From NCBI GenBank assembly GCA_002414665.1, contig DIAF01000030.1:1-46100 (forward strand): a DNA stretch of 46,100 nucleotides, given 5' to 3'. Shown piece after piece: positions 35,485-43,706 of the stretch (positions within the stretch are counted from its first letter, which is position 1; the number at the start of each line of letters is the position of its first letter). Source of the DNA: Halieaceae bacterium UBA5085. Its GTDB lineage: Bacteria > Pseudomonadota > Gammaproteobacteria > Pseudomonadales > Halieaceae. Made by a program: the position numbers and the translations under genes. The notes under the pieces were generated by a model. It saw only the letters and a program-made list of their open reading frames with translations. It was not told the DNA's origin and searched no databases.

Positions 35485-35850
35485 ATGCGCAGTATTTTCC
35501 TGGCACTGGCACTGGCCTCGCTCACCGCGTGCGGCAACTTCGGGTTCCCCGGGGTCTACCGTATCGACATTGAGCAGGGCAACATTGTCACCCAGGACAT
35601 GATTGACCAACTGCAACCCGGCATGAGCCAGCGCCAGGTGCGCTTCATCCTCGGCACTCCGCTTGTGGAAGACAGCTTCAACGCCGACCGCTGGGACTAT
35701 CCCTACCTGTTGCGAAACGGCAACGATGTTATCCGGGAAGCCTCGGTCAGCGTGCACTTCGACGGCGATGCGCTCACGGGTGTGAGCGGGGACTATCTGC
35801 CTGCCTGGGCGGCGTCAACGCCAGCCTCCGAGAGCGAGCCCCCCCAATAA
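35485..35850 (+). CDS. bamE: Outer-membrane assembly lipoprotein BamE
   Basis: Small lipoprotein (SmpA/OmlA family) of 121 residues in the BamABCDE complex that inserts beta-barrel proteins. The signal peptide ends in a lipobox with Cys (SLTACGNFGFPGVYRIDI). The core has QLQPGMSQRQVRFILGTPL and the DRWDYPYLLRNG strand region. I use the ATG at 35485 because it gives a normal lipoprotein signal; the open frame starts 13 codons earlier. A possible -10 (TATGAT, 35445-35450) lies upstream. Confidence 0.95.
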   Translation: MRSIFLALALASLTACGNFGFPGVYRIDIEQGNIVTQDMIDQLQPGMSQRQVRFILGTPLVEDSFNADRWDYPYLLRNGNDVIREASVSVHFDGDALTGVSGDYLPAWAASTPASESEPPQ

Positions 35851-35857
35851 CGACTTC

Positions 35858-36172
35858 TCAGCCGTCGCTTTCCTGGCGACGCTCCTTCACACGGGCTGCT
35901 CGCGCCTTGCGTACTTCTTTCGGGTCGGCCTTGAGTGGCCGGTAGATTTCAACCCGGTCGCCGGCTTGCAGCACCTGGTCAGGCGCTACCAGCTTGCCGA
36001 AAATACCCAGTCGCGAATCCTCGAGGTTGAGGCCTTCAAAACGCTGCGTCACCCCGGAACGCCGGGCAGCCTCCAGCGCCGTGGTCCCCGCTGCCACATT
36101 GACCGGGATAATGGCCTGTCGGTCCGGTAGCGCATAGGCCACCTCGACCTGAATCATATCTGTCTCGCTCAT
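35858..36172 (-). CDS. rnfH: RnfH family ubiquitin-like protein
   Basis: Small beta-grasp protein of 104 residues (RnfH/RatB, UPF0125). Typical segments are IQVEVAYALPDRQAIIPVNV, GTTALEAARRSG and GDRVEIYRPLKADPKEVRKARA, with a basic tail. Its function is poorly known; in E. coli it lies next to ratA, as here (6-base gap). The ribosome site AGGGAG precedes the ATG. It converges with bamE. Confidence 0.93.
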   Translation of the reverse strand: MSETDMIQVEVAYALPDRQAIIPVNVAAGTTALEAARRSGVTQRFEGLNLEDSRLGIFGKLVAPDQVLQAGDRVEIYRPLKADPKEVRKARAARVKERRQESDG

Positions 36173-36178
36173 CGCTCC

Positions 36179-36610
36179 CTAACCGTAAAGCTGCCGCGCG
36201 CGGCGACCAATGGCGTCAACCAGGCTGTTGGTCACGCTGTCGAACAGGCGACTGACTGCCGCACCCACCAACAAACTGCTGGTACTGAACTCGAGGTCCA
36301 GTGTCACCTTGCAGGCACTGGTGCCAAGGCCGCGAAACTCCCAGTTACCCTGAAAGTAGTCGAAAGGGCCGTCCAGCAATTCCAGGGTGATCGATTGCGG
36401 GGCCTGCAGGTGGTTACGCGTGCTGAAGCTCTGTTTGATGCCGCCTCGTGACAGATCCAGACGCGCTTCAACGATATCAGCCTCACGACGCAGCACCCGG
36501 GAGCCAACGCAGCCTTCCATGAACTCCGGGTAGGCCTCGATGTCATTCACCAGATCAAACAGCTGCCGATCTTCATAAGGCAGCAGGGCGTGGCGGTAGA
36601 TTCGGGTCAT
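36179..36610 (-). CDS. ratA: RatA-type START/polyketide-cyclase family protein
   Basis: Protein of 143 residues in the START-like family that includes E. coli RatA (ribosome association toxin; its relative Coq10 binds ubiquinone). The N-terminus MTRIYRHALLPYEDRQLFDLV and YPEFMEGCVGSRVL, with the C-terminal FDSVTNSLVDAIGRRARQLYG, is characteristic. In this conserved ratA-rnfH / smpB neighbourhood, a role in ribosome status or quinone handling is possible. The ATG at 36610 is the family start; the reading frame stays open far upstream inside the transporter gene, which is chance. Confidence 0.93.
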   Translation of the reverse strand: MTRIYRHALLPYEDRQLFDLVNDIEAYPEFMEGCVGSRVLRREADIVEARLDLSRGGIKQSFSTRNHLQAPQSITLELLDGPFDYFQGNWEFRGLGTSACKVTLDLEFSTSSLLVGAAVSRLFDSVTNSLVDAIGRRARQLYG

Positions 36611-36651
36611 CGCGATCTCTGTCGGGGGTGGCGACCGGCGCCACCTCGGGT

Positions 36652-38007
36652 TTACTCCGTTACCAGGGCAGCTGCCATGACCAGCACAATGCCCAGCGGC
36701 GCAATATACCTTAACAGGAAGTACCACAGCGAAAAAAACTGTGCGCTTTCGCGGTACAGCTGTGCCCGCAGCAGGGGGCGCCCCAGCCGCCAACCCACCA
36801 GCAGGGCGGTGCCCAGAGCCACCAGCGGCAGCAACACACCACCGGCGAGCCGGTCCATGAGTCGGAACAGGTCCGGCGCCGTACCGCGGCTGTCCGGGGC
36901 CAGCGTCGCTGCCGCTGCATACGCCAGCACCCAGACAACGGCCCCGACAATTACCACCGCGGTGACCCGGCGCAGGCCGAAGCGCTGTTTGATGGCCCCG
37001 GTTACCGGCTCCAGTATGGCGATGGACGACCCCAGGGCCACCAGCGCAACCAGGGCAAAGAACAGCGCACCAAACACCTCGCCATTCAGCATGTTGCCGA
37101 AGGCATAGGGCATGCTGATGAACATCAGGCCAGGGCCCATCGAGGGAAGCAGGTGGCTGGCGAACACCAGCGGAAATATCGCCAGGCCCATGGCAATGGC
37201 CACCAGCGTATCGAACAGCGCCACGGCGAGCACCGAGCGACCGATGGGCGCGCGAACGGGCGCGTAACTGCCGTAACTGATCCCCGTTCCCACGCCTACA
37301 CCCAGGGTGAAGAAGGCCTGGCCCAGCGCCATCAGAACCGCTTCGCGGTTGAAATCCAACCACTGTACCGAGAACAGGAATTTGCCCGCGGCGGACGCAT
37401 TGCCGTTTGCCAGACTGTATTGCACCAGCAGAACCAGCCCTGCGAGCAATGTAGGCACCACCAGCCAGGCGAACAGGCCAATGCCGCGGCGCACACCCGC
37501 GCCGACCACGACCACCGCGCTGGCCAGGAACAGCGTCTGGCCCAGCAGCATGCGATCACCATCCTCCACCAGCGCCTCGAAATACTGCCCGGTATTGAAC
37601 ATGCTCGCGGCATTGAAACTCCCGGCATACATCGCGCCGGCATAAACCAGCGCCCACCCCGCGACGACGGCGTACAGGGCAAGCAGCAGAACACCGGTTA
37701 CGCAGGCCAGCCAGGGTAGTGCCAGCCAGGCGGGCCGCAGCCGGGAGCGCTCAACGGCGCGATTGACCGACTCCACCACGCTGCCCATACCCTGCCGCCC
37801 CAGCACAAGCTCGGCGATGAGCAAAGGTACGCCCAGCAGCAGGAGAAAAATGACATACGCGACCACGAACGGGCCACCGCCATACTCCCCGCTCAGGTAG
37901 GAGAATCGCCAGACACTGCCCATGCCGACGGTGGCGCAGGCCAGTGACAGCACAAACGTCATCCGTGAGCGCCATTCCCCCAGCGGATTTCCCGCAGTCG
38001 AATTCAC
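36652..38007 (-). CDS. Neurotransmitter:sodium symporter (NSS/SNF) family transporter
   Basis: Inner-membrane sodium-coupled transporter of 451 residues with about 11-12 hydrophobic helices, in the LeuT/TnaT superfamily. The first helix contains the sodium/substrate-binding unwound region (SLACATVGMGSVWRFSYLSG), and the GGGPFVVAYV loop is a family hallmark. Substrate is likely an amino acid or related solute. The GTG start at 38007 has AAGGAAG at 8 bases. It stands between ratA and smpB and could be an insertion into that otherwise conserved neighbourhood. Confidence 0.92.
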   Translation of the reverse strand: MNSTAGNPLGEWRSRMTFVLSLACATVGMGSVWRFSYLSGEYGGGPFVVAYVIFLLLLGVPLLIAELVLGRQGMGSVVESVNRAVERSRLRPAWLALPWLACVTGVLLLALYAVVAGWALVYAGAMYAGSFNAASMFNTGQYFEALVEDGDRMLLGQTLFLASAVVVVGAGVRRGIGLFAWLVVPTLLAGLVLLVQYSLANGNASAAGKFLFSVQWLDFNREAVLMALGQAFFTLGVGVGTGISYGSYAPVRAPIGRSVLAVALFDTLVAIAMGLAIFPLVFASHLLPSMGPGLMFISMPYAFGNMLNGEVFGALFFALVALVALGSSIAILEPVTGAIKQRFGLRRVTAVVIVGAVVWVLAYAAAATLAPDSRGTAPDLFRLMDRLAGGVLLPLVALGTALLVGWRLGRPLLRAQLYRESAQFFSLWYFLLRYIAPLGIVLVMAAALVTE

Positions 38008-38101
38008 CGGGAAAACTTCCTTCTAATCATGGGCTTAGACTGCCCCACAGGGCGGTCGATGAAAAGAGCCAAATTCACGTTCCAGTGTGCAGGCTTGTCC
38101 G

Positions 38102-38107
38102 TATAAT
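38102..38107 (+). promoter_or_regulatory. TATAAT -10 element directly upstream of smpB
   Basis: A perfect TATAAT lies at 38102-38107, eight bases before the smpB ATG at 38115. A start of transcription about seven bases downstream would fall at or next to the ATG. No Shine-Dalgarno site is visible and the -35 is weak. This suggests a leaderless or very short-leader mRNA. Confidence 0.5.
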
Positions 38108-38114
38108 GCGCGCC

Positions 38115-38597
38115 ATGGGTAACAAGAAGCCAGCAAAAAACGACAATGTGATCGCACGCAACAAGCGTGCGACCTTCGACTATCACCTGCTCGACAGCTA
38201 CGAGGCGGGCGTTGAGCTGCAGGGCTGGGAGGTCAAAAGCCTGCGCATGGGCAAATGCCAGCTCACCGACTCCTATGTGCTGATGAAGGATGGCGAGGCC
38301 TGGCTGCTGGGCACCCAGATCACGCCGCTGGATACCGTATCGACACATTATGTCAGCGACCCCACGCGTACGCGCCGGCTGCTGCTACACCGCAAGGAGC
38401 TGGCGAAGATCCTTGCCGCCACCAGCCAGAAAGGCCTCACCTGCGTGTGCACCCAGCTTTACTGGAAAGGGCACCTGGTGAAAGCCCGTATTGCGCTGGC
38501 GGAGGGCAAGAAGGGCCACGACAAACGCGATACGGAAAAAGAGCGCGACTGGAACCGCCAAAAGCAGCGCATCATCCGCGACAACGTCAAGCAGTAA
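38115..38597 (+). CDS. smpB: SsrA-binding protein SmpB
   Basis: tmRNA-binding protein of 160 residues required for trans-translation rescue of stalled ribosomes. Family signatures are IARNKRATFDYHLLD, GVELQGWEVKSLRMGKCQL, the GTQITPL loop, and a basic C-terminal tail (KGHDKRDTEKERDWNRQKQR) that mimics the codon helix in the ribosome. ATG at 38115 matches other SmpB starts; another ATG three codons upstream overlaps the TATAAT. The ssrA gene itself is not in the window. Confidence 0.97.
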   Translation: MGNKKPAKNDNVIARNKRATFDYHLLDSYEAGVELQGWEVKSLRMGKCQLTDSYVLMKDGEAWLLGTQITPLDTVSTHYVSDPTRTRRLLLHRKELAKILAATSQKGLTCVCTQLYWKGHLVKARIALAEGKKGHDKRDTEKERDWNRQKQRIIRDNVKQ

Positions 38598-38626
38598 CTC
38601 CCCTCACACCGGTCGGAAAGCATTGT

Positions 38627-38676
38627 CCAGCCTCGTCGAGGCTGGCAACATGACCGAGTCCTTTTAATGCACTCGG
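38627..38676 (+). terminator. Two stem-loops between smpB and the moxR operon
   Basis: CCAGCCTC (38627-38634) and GAGGCTGG (38638-38645) form a perfect 8-bp stem with a 3-base loop. CCGAGT (38654-38659) pairs with ACTCGG (38671-38676) and encloses a CTTTT run. Neither is followed by a proper U tract. Partial termination of smpB, or structure in the moxR leader, is likely. Confidence 0.4.
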
Positions 38677-38686
38677 GTCGCCTGGC

Positions 38687-39676
38687 ATGTCGAAAGACCG
38701 TATCAATGAACTGCGCGCGCGCATGCAACAATCCATCGTCGGCCAGGAGGCGGTCATTGAGCGGCTGCTGATCGGTCTGCTGGCCAATGGCAACCTGCTG
38801 GTCGAGGGCCTGCCCGGCCTGGCGAAAACCCGTGCCATCAAGGCGCTGGCAGAACATCTGGAGGCGGACTTCAGCCGCATTCAGTTCACCCCCGACCTGC
38901 TGCCTTCTGACGTCACCGGCACCGAGGTGTATTACCAGGACGGCAGCCGGGGCGATTTCCGCTTCGAACCCGGCCCTATCTTCGCCAATATCGTGCTCGG
39001 TGACGAGATCAACCGCGCACCCGCCAAAGTCCAGGCCGCCATGCTTGAGGCCATGGAAGAGCGCCAAGTCACGGTCGCCGGCAAGACGCACCGCATGCCG
39101 CCACTGTTCATGGTGATGGCAACCCAGAACCCGGTTGAACAGGAAGGCACCTATCCTCTGCCCGAAGCACAGATGGACCGCTTCCTGATGCATGTGAACA
39201 TTGTTTATCCGCCCGTCGAAGATGAAATGCGCATTGTGGATCTGGTGCGTTCAGAGGAGCAGCAGGCGCAGGCGCACCCGGATAACGCCGGGGAAAGGCC
39301 CGCAAAACCTGCGCGCATACCGCAGCAGGCGGTGTTTGATGCGCGGCGCGAAATCGCCAGTGTGCATGTGTCGGAACCCATGAAACGCTACATGGCCGAC
39401 CTCGTTTACGCCACGCGCACGCCGGAAAAGTACTCGGCGGACGTCGCCCGCTGGATTGAGGTCGGGGCCAGTCCGCGAGCATCCATCGCGCTGGACAAGT
39501 GCGGTCGCACCCACGCCTGGCTGCACGGGCGGGACTATGTGGACCCCGAGGACGTGCGCGCCATCGTACACGATTGCCTGCGTCACCGCCTGATGCTCTC
39601 CTACGAAGCCCACGGTGAAGGCATGAACGCCGACAAGGTCATCGACGCACTGTTGGCTGAGGTGGCACTGCCCTAG
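38687..39676 (+). CDS. MoxR-family AAA+ ATPase
   Basis: ATPase of 329 residues with Walker A GLPGLAKT, Walker B NIVLGDEINRAP and sensor-1 motif ATQNPVEQEGTYPLPEAQ, the last typical of MoxR proteins. MoxR ATPases act as chaperones for complexes with von Willebrand A domain proteins. It is the first gene of a six-gene operon with DUF58, DUF4381, two VWA proteins and a TPR protein, the layout of Bat (Bacteroides aerotolerance) loci. The ATG at 38687 lacks a strong ribosome site. Confidence 0.95.
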   Translation: MSKDRINELRARMQQSIVGQEAVIERLLIGLLANGNLLVEGLPGLAKTRAIKALAEHLEADFSRIQFTPDLLPSDVTGTEVYYQDGSRGDFRFEPGPIFANIVLGDEINRAPAKVQAAMLEAMEERQVTVAGKTHRMPPLFMVMATQNPVEQEGTYPLPEAQMDRFLMHVNIVYPPVEDEMRIVDLVRSEEQQAQAHPDNAGERPAKPARIPQQAVFDARREIASVHVSEPMKRYMADLVYATRTPEKYSADVARWIEVGASPRASIALDKCGRTHAWLHGRDYVDPEDVRAIVHDCLRHRLMLSYEAHGEGMNADKVIDALLAEVALP

Positions 39677-39688
39677 CGGCGCCTGGCC

Positions 39689-40633
39689 ATGCACGACGAC
39701 CCCCGTATCCACGTCTCACTCGAACATCTGCGCAACCTGCAGGGCGCAGCCGAACAGCTCAGCTTTCTGCCACGCCAGCCTGCACGCAGTGTACTCAACG
39801 GCCAACATGCCTCGCGCCTGCGCGGCCGGGGACTCAACTTTGAGGAAATGCGCGACTACCTGCCCGGCGACGACGTTCGCTCGATCGACTGGAAAGCCAC
39901 CGCGCGCACCGGCAGCCCGCATGTGCGGGTCTACACAGAGGAGCGCGACCGACCGGCGCTGCTGGTCGTGGACCAACGCATGTCGATGTTTTTCGGCTCC
40001 ACCCTGAACATGAAGTCGGTCACTGCGGCAGAAGCCGCAGCCATCGCCGCCTTTGGCGTGCTCGGGGCGGGGGATCGCATCGGCGGCATTGTGTTCGACG
40101 ACAGCACCCAGAGCGAATTCGCGCCGCGCCGCAGCCGGCGCACCCTGTTCGCGCTGCTGCAGTCCATGGCCGACTTCAACGGCGCGCTACACGCGGCAAA
40201 GCGGATCAACGAGGGTGCCGACCGCCTGAACGACGTGCTGCGTCCGGTGGCTCGCCTGGCACGCCACGATCACCTGGTCATCATCCTCAGCGACTTTGCC
40301 GGAGCCAATGAAATCACGCGCAAACGCCTGTCCACCATCGCCGCGCACAACGATGTGCTGTTAATGCTGGTCCACGACCCGCTGGCAGAGCAGGGCCTGA
40401 CCCGCGGCGAACCCACGGTGCTCGGCGACGGCCACCTGCAGGCGGAAATCGATCTCAGCCACAGCAGCACGCTGGAAGCCGTGGGTGGCTTCACCCGCCA
40501 GCGACTGCAGACCATCAGGAACTGGCAACGCGAGATCAACCTGTCCGTGTTGCCCCTCAACGCGGCGCAGGACACCCTGCCGCAGATCCGCCAGCTGCTG
40601 GGCCAGGCGCGCCCCGGACGCCCCCGCGCATGA
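39689..40633 (+). CDS. DUF58 domain protein of the Bat operon
   Basis: Cytoplasmic protein of 314 residues with the DUF58 signature FEEMRDYLPGDDVRSIDWKA at about 50-70. A VWA-like fold follows in which ALLVVDQRMSMFFG replaces the metal-site DxSxS, so metal binding is doubtful. DUF58 proteins are regular partners of MoxR ATPases. It lies 12 bases after moxR and overlaps the next gene (ATGA). The precise role is unknown. Confidence 0.9.
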   Translation: MHDDPRIHVSLEHLRNLQGAAEQLSFLPRQPARSVLNGQHASRLRGRGLNFEEMRDYLPGDDVRSIDWKATARTGSPHVRVYTEERDRPALLVVDQRMSMFFGSTLNMKSVTAAEAAAIAAFGVLGAGDRIGGIVFDDSTQSEFAPRRSRRTLFALLQSMADFNGALHAAKRINEGADRLNDVLRPVARLARHDHLVIILSDFAGANEITRKRLSTIAAHNDVLLMLVHDPLAEQGLTRGEPTVLGDGHLQAEIDLSHSSTLEAVGGFTRQRLQTIRNWQREINLSVLPLNAAQDTLPQIRQLLGQARPGRPRA

Positions 40634-41100
40634 GCCGCTACGAGGGGCTTTCGCTCTCGCAACTGATCGACCTGCTGCACCCCATGGTGACGCCGGAACC
40701 GGTGCCGATGGCACCCGCCACCACCGGCTGGTGGGTGCTGGGGGGCTGGCTCCTGGCGCTGATGCTGATCGCGCTCGGGCACCGTGTCGCCACCTACCGG
40801 CGCAACCGCTATCGACGGGAGGCGCTGCGCGCGCTGGATGCACTGGCAGAGCAGGATCCTGCACCCAGTCAGGCTGCAGCCGTGCTGCTGAAGCGTACAG
40901 CGCTGGGAGCCTACCCGCGCAGGGACGTTGCCGCCCTGCAGGGCGACGCCTGGGCCGCGTTCCTGTGCACCAGCAGCGGCAACGACCCCGTGGTCACGGC
41001 CGCGGCGCCCTCTCTGGCCCGCGCAGCCTATCTCGCGCCCGTGAACGACCCACAGTTACTGGCCGCGGCCCGGCGCTGGGTACAGGTGCACCGTGCTTGA
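40630..41100 (+). CDS. DUF4381 family membrane protein
   Basis: Small membrane protein of 156 residues. One helix (GWWVLGGWLLALMLIALGH, about 34-52) is followed by a basic cytoplasmic helical part. This layout matches DUF4381 proteins found between DUF58 and VWA genes in proteobacterial Bat operons. ATG overlaps the previous stop (ATGA), and its end overlaps the next gene by 8 bases. No enzymatic motif is seen; it is likely a scaffold. Confidence 0.83.
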   Translation: MSRYEGLSLSQLIDLLHPMVTPEPVPMAPATTGWWVLGGWLLALMLIALGHRVATYRRNRYRREALRALDALAEQDPAPSQAAAVLLKRTALGAYPRRDVAALQGDAWAAFLCTSSGNDPVVTAAAPSLARAAYLAPVNDPQLLAAARRWVQVHRA

Positions 41101-42073
41101 GTTTGCCTTTGCCTGGGCCATTCTCGCCCTACCCCTGCCGCTGCTGCTGTGGTGGGGGTTACCGCCGCACCGGGAGCGCGCCAGCGCCCTGCGCGTACCC
41201 TTTTTTGCCGAGATCGTGGCCGCGTCCGGCGTAGAACCGGGCACTGGCGCCGTGGTGCGTCGCCGGCGCCGCACACAGGCCGCTCTCCTCTGGCTCATCT
41301 GGGCATTGCTGGTTGTCGCGCTGATGCGGCCTAACTGGGTCGGTGAACCGATTGTACGCACCGAGGTCGCACGCGACATCATGCTTGCCATTGACCTCTC
41401 CGGCTCCATGGATTACCGGGATTTCCCCGGGCGCGACGGCCAGCCCATATCCCGTCACCAGGCCGTACAGCAGGTGGTCAAGGCATTTGTCGCCGAGCGC
41501 GAGTCCGACCGTGTGGGGCTGATCGTATTTGGCGACAAAGCCTATATACAGCTGCCCTTCACCCGGGATCTCGCCACCGCAAGCACCCTGGTCGACCTGA
41601 CGGCCGTCGCCATGGCCGGGCCACAAACGGCGCTGGGGGATGCCATTGGCCTGTCAATTCACGCCTTTGAATCGAGCAGCATCAAGGAACGCATTCTGAT
41701 TCTGCTCACCGATGGCAACGACACCGCCAGCCGCATGACGCCGATTAACGCGGCGGCCATCGCAGCACGCAACGGCGTGGAAATTTACACCATCGGCATC
41801 GGCGACCCGCAAGCTACGGGAGAAGACCGGGTCGACTTCAGCCTGCTGGCCGATATTGCCGGGCGCACCGGCGGCGAGTTTTTCAATGCCGAGGATGAAG
41901 CTGCGCTGGCCGCAATCTACCAGCGTATCGATGAGGCGACCGCCGCCGAGGTGAATACCGAATCCTGGCGGCCACGGCATTCGCTGGTGGCATGGCCTGC
42001 GGGGGCTGCGCTGCTGATCGGGCTCGCGACGTTGGCGGGCATGCGGTTCGGCCGGCAGAGGAGCGGCGCATGA
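41093..42073 (+). CDS. VWA domain protein (BatA-like)
   Basis: Inner-membrane protein of 326 residues: membrane helices near the N-terminus (two), a von Willebrand A domain with an intact metal site (MLAIDLSGSMDYRDF, later LLTDGNDTASR), and a C-terminal helix. It resembles BatA, which with BatB forms a metal-dependent adhesion-type complex served by MoxR. The GTG start at 41093 lies within the previous gene; the stop overlaps the next ATG (ATGA). Its real function in proteobacteria (envelope stress, aerotolerance) is not settled. Confidence 0.92.
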   Translation: MLEFAFAWAILALPLPLLLWWGLPPHRERASALRVPFFAEIVAASGVEPGTGAVVRRRRRTQAALLWLIWALLVVALMRPNWVGEPIVRTEVARDIMLAIDLSGSMDYRDFPGRDGQPISRHQAVQQVVKAFVAERESDRVGLIVFGDKAYIQLPFTRDLATASTLVDLTAVAMAGPQTALGDAIGLSIHAFESSSIKERILILLTDGNDTASRMTPINAAAIAARNGVEIYTIGIGDPQATGEDRVDFSLLADIAGRTGGEFFNAEDEAALAAIYQRIDEATAAEVNTESWRPRHSLVAWPAGAALLIGLATLAGMRFGRQRSGA

Positions 42074-43053
42074 TCGAACAGCTGCATTTTCTGCGCCCGC
42101 TATGGCTGCTTGCGCTGCCCGCGGTGCTCGGCATCTGGTGGTTGCTGCGCTCGCAGCGCAGCCCCGAGAGTTCCCTGGGCAACCTGGTTGCGCCGCACTT
42201 GCGCCGCGCGCTGACCATCCAGCACGACAGACGCACGGGCTTCAGCGCGCTGGACAGCTTCGCGATCGCCCTGCTGACCCTGACCCTGGCCGCGGCCGGC
42301 CCCGCCTGGCGCCAGCAGGTAGCTCCGTGGTTTGAGGAAACGGCACCGCTGGTCATCGCAATGGAGGTCACCGACTCCATGCGCAGTAACGACCTCGCAC
42401 CGACCCGCCTGGATCGGGCACGTTTCAAGGCACTGGATCTGGTCGCCGCCCGCACCGGGGCGCGCACCGCGCTGATTGCCTACGCAGGTTCTGCACACAT
42501 TGTGGTCCCCCCCACCACCGACAGCGCGGTTCTCGCCGGCTTCCTCGAGAGCCTGGACCCGGCCATCATGCCGCGCAGCGGTGGTAACAGTGCTGCCGCA
42601 CTGCCGCTGGCACTGGACCTGCTCGGCGAGAGCGCCAGCATCGGCACGCTGCTGTTCATCACCGACGGTTTCGACAGCGCTGACATCCCCGCGCTCGCCG
42701 CGTTCAGTGCCAATGCCTCGGCTCCGGCGGTGGCGGCACTGGTGGTGGGCACCAACGCCGGCGGTGTCGCCCTGTTACCCGATGGCAAACCGGTGGTGGG
42801 TCCCGACGGCGGCCCCCTGCAAACGGCGATTGACACCGACCTGCTGCGCCGCGTGGCGAACGAAACCGACGTCACCCTGGTGCGCAGCGAAACAGGCGAT
42901 GCGGATATACGCAAGCTGCTGCGACTGATTGCTTCCAACCTGCTCGCTGCGGATGACCCGGACGCCGAGTGGCACGACGAGGGCTGGCTGCTGCTATGGC
43001 CCGCCCTGCTGCTGGTACTCTACGGTTTCCGCCGGGGCTGGGTGCTGCGATGA
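42070..43053 (+). CDS. VWA domain protein (BatB-like) with degenerate metal site
   Basis: Membrane protein of 327 residues with the same layout as its upstream neighbour: N-terminal helices, a VWA domain, and a C-terminal helix (LLLWPALLLVLYGF). The MIDAS motif is altered from DxSxS to ExTxS (IAMEVTDSM), although the second part LLFITDGFDSAD is retained. Metal binding may be weak. It overlaps both neighbours by ATGA, so stoichiometric synthesis is likely. It probably pairs with the preceding VWA protein. Confidence 0.9.
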   Translation: MIEQLHFLRPLWLLALPAVLGIWWLLRSQRSPESSLGNLVAPHLRRALTIQHDRRTGFSALDSFAIALLTLTLAAAGPAWRQQVAPWFEETAPLVIAMEVTDSMRSNDLAPTRLDRARFKALDLVAARTGARTALIAYAGSAHIVVPPTTDSAVLAGFLESLDPAIMPRSGGNSAAALPLALDLLGESASIGTLLFITDGFDSADIPALAAFSANASAPAVAALVVGTNAGGVALLPDGKPVVGPDGGPLQTAIDTDLLRRVANETDVTLVRSETGDADIRKLLRLIASNLLAADDPDAEWHDEGWLLLWPALLLVLYGFRRGWVLR

Positions 43054-43706
43054 GTCGCGGGAACCAGAGGCCACCCTGGCAGCGCGCGCCGCTGCAGCTT
43101 GCCGCGGTAACCCTGGCGGCCGTGCTGGCGCTGGTCTGGCTGGCGAGCCGAGAGGCCACCCTGGCCGACCTTTGGCTGACCCGCGACCAACAGGGTCAGC
43201 GCGCAATGAACCAGCGCGACTGGCAAACGGCACTGGCTCGCTTCGAGGACCCGGCACAGAAAGGTACCGCGGCCTACTATGCGGGCCAGTACGAGCAATC
43301 AGCCGAGCTGTTCGCCCGTATCCCGAACGCCGTGGGCTTCTACAACCGGGGCAACGCCCTGATCAAGGCGCGCGACTATCGCAACGCCATCCGCGCTTTC
43401 GAGCTGGCCGTCGCCGCCGAACCGGGCTGGCAGCAGGCCGCGGAAAACCTGGACCTGGCACGACACATCACCGAGTACATCGAGCAGCTGCGCGAAGACA
43501 GCGACACCGAAGACGAGTCTGAGCTCAGCGCGGATGATTACGTGTTTGACAACGAGGACGACCGCGGCCGGGAAATGGAAATCACGCGGGAGAGCACCAT
43601 CGGCCTGGAATCCGCGGAGAAGTGGATGCGCTCGGTGGACACCGACACCGCCGAATTCCTGCGTACACGCTTCGCGCTGGAACAAAGCCGGGAGGAGGCG
43701 CCATGA
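43050..43706 (+). CDS. TPR protein of the Bat operon (BatC-like)
   Basis: Predicted membrane-anchored TPR protein of 218 residues. A single N-terminal helix (about 15-33) is followed by TPR-type repeats, with AAYYAGQYEQSAELFARI and GNALIKARDYRNAIRAFELA clearest. An acidic tail (DSDTEDESELSADDYVFDNE) follows. Start and stop both overlap neighbours (ATGA). It likely brings the VWA proteins together. The ORF extends upstream to 42969, but family position favours 43050. Confidence 0.87.
   Translation: MSRGNQRPPWQRAPLQLAAVTLAAVLALVWLASREATLADLWLTRDQQGQRAMNQRDWQTALARFEDPAQKGTAAYYAGQYEQSAELFARIPNAVGFYNRGNALIKARDYRNAIRAFELAVAAEPGWQQAAENLDLARHITEYIEQLREDSDTEDESELSADDYVFDNEDDRGREMEITRESTIGLESAEKWMRSVDTDTAEFLRTRFALEQSREEAP

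Noticed and set aside
36611..37363. Upstream extension of the ratA frame into the transporter gene
   Set aside because: The extension is out of frame within a certain transporter gene, and RatA starts at MTRIYRH in its family.
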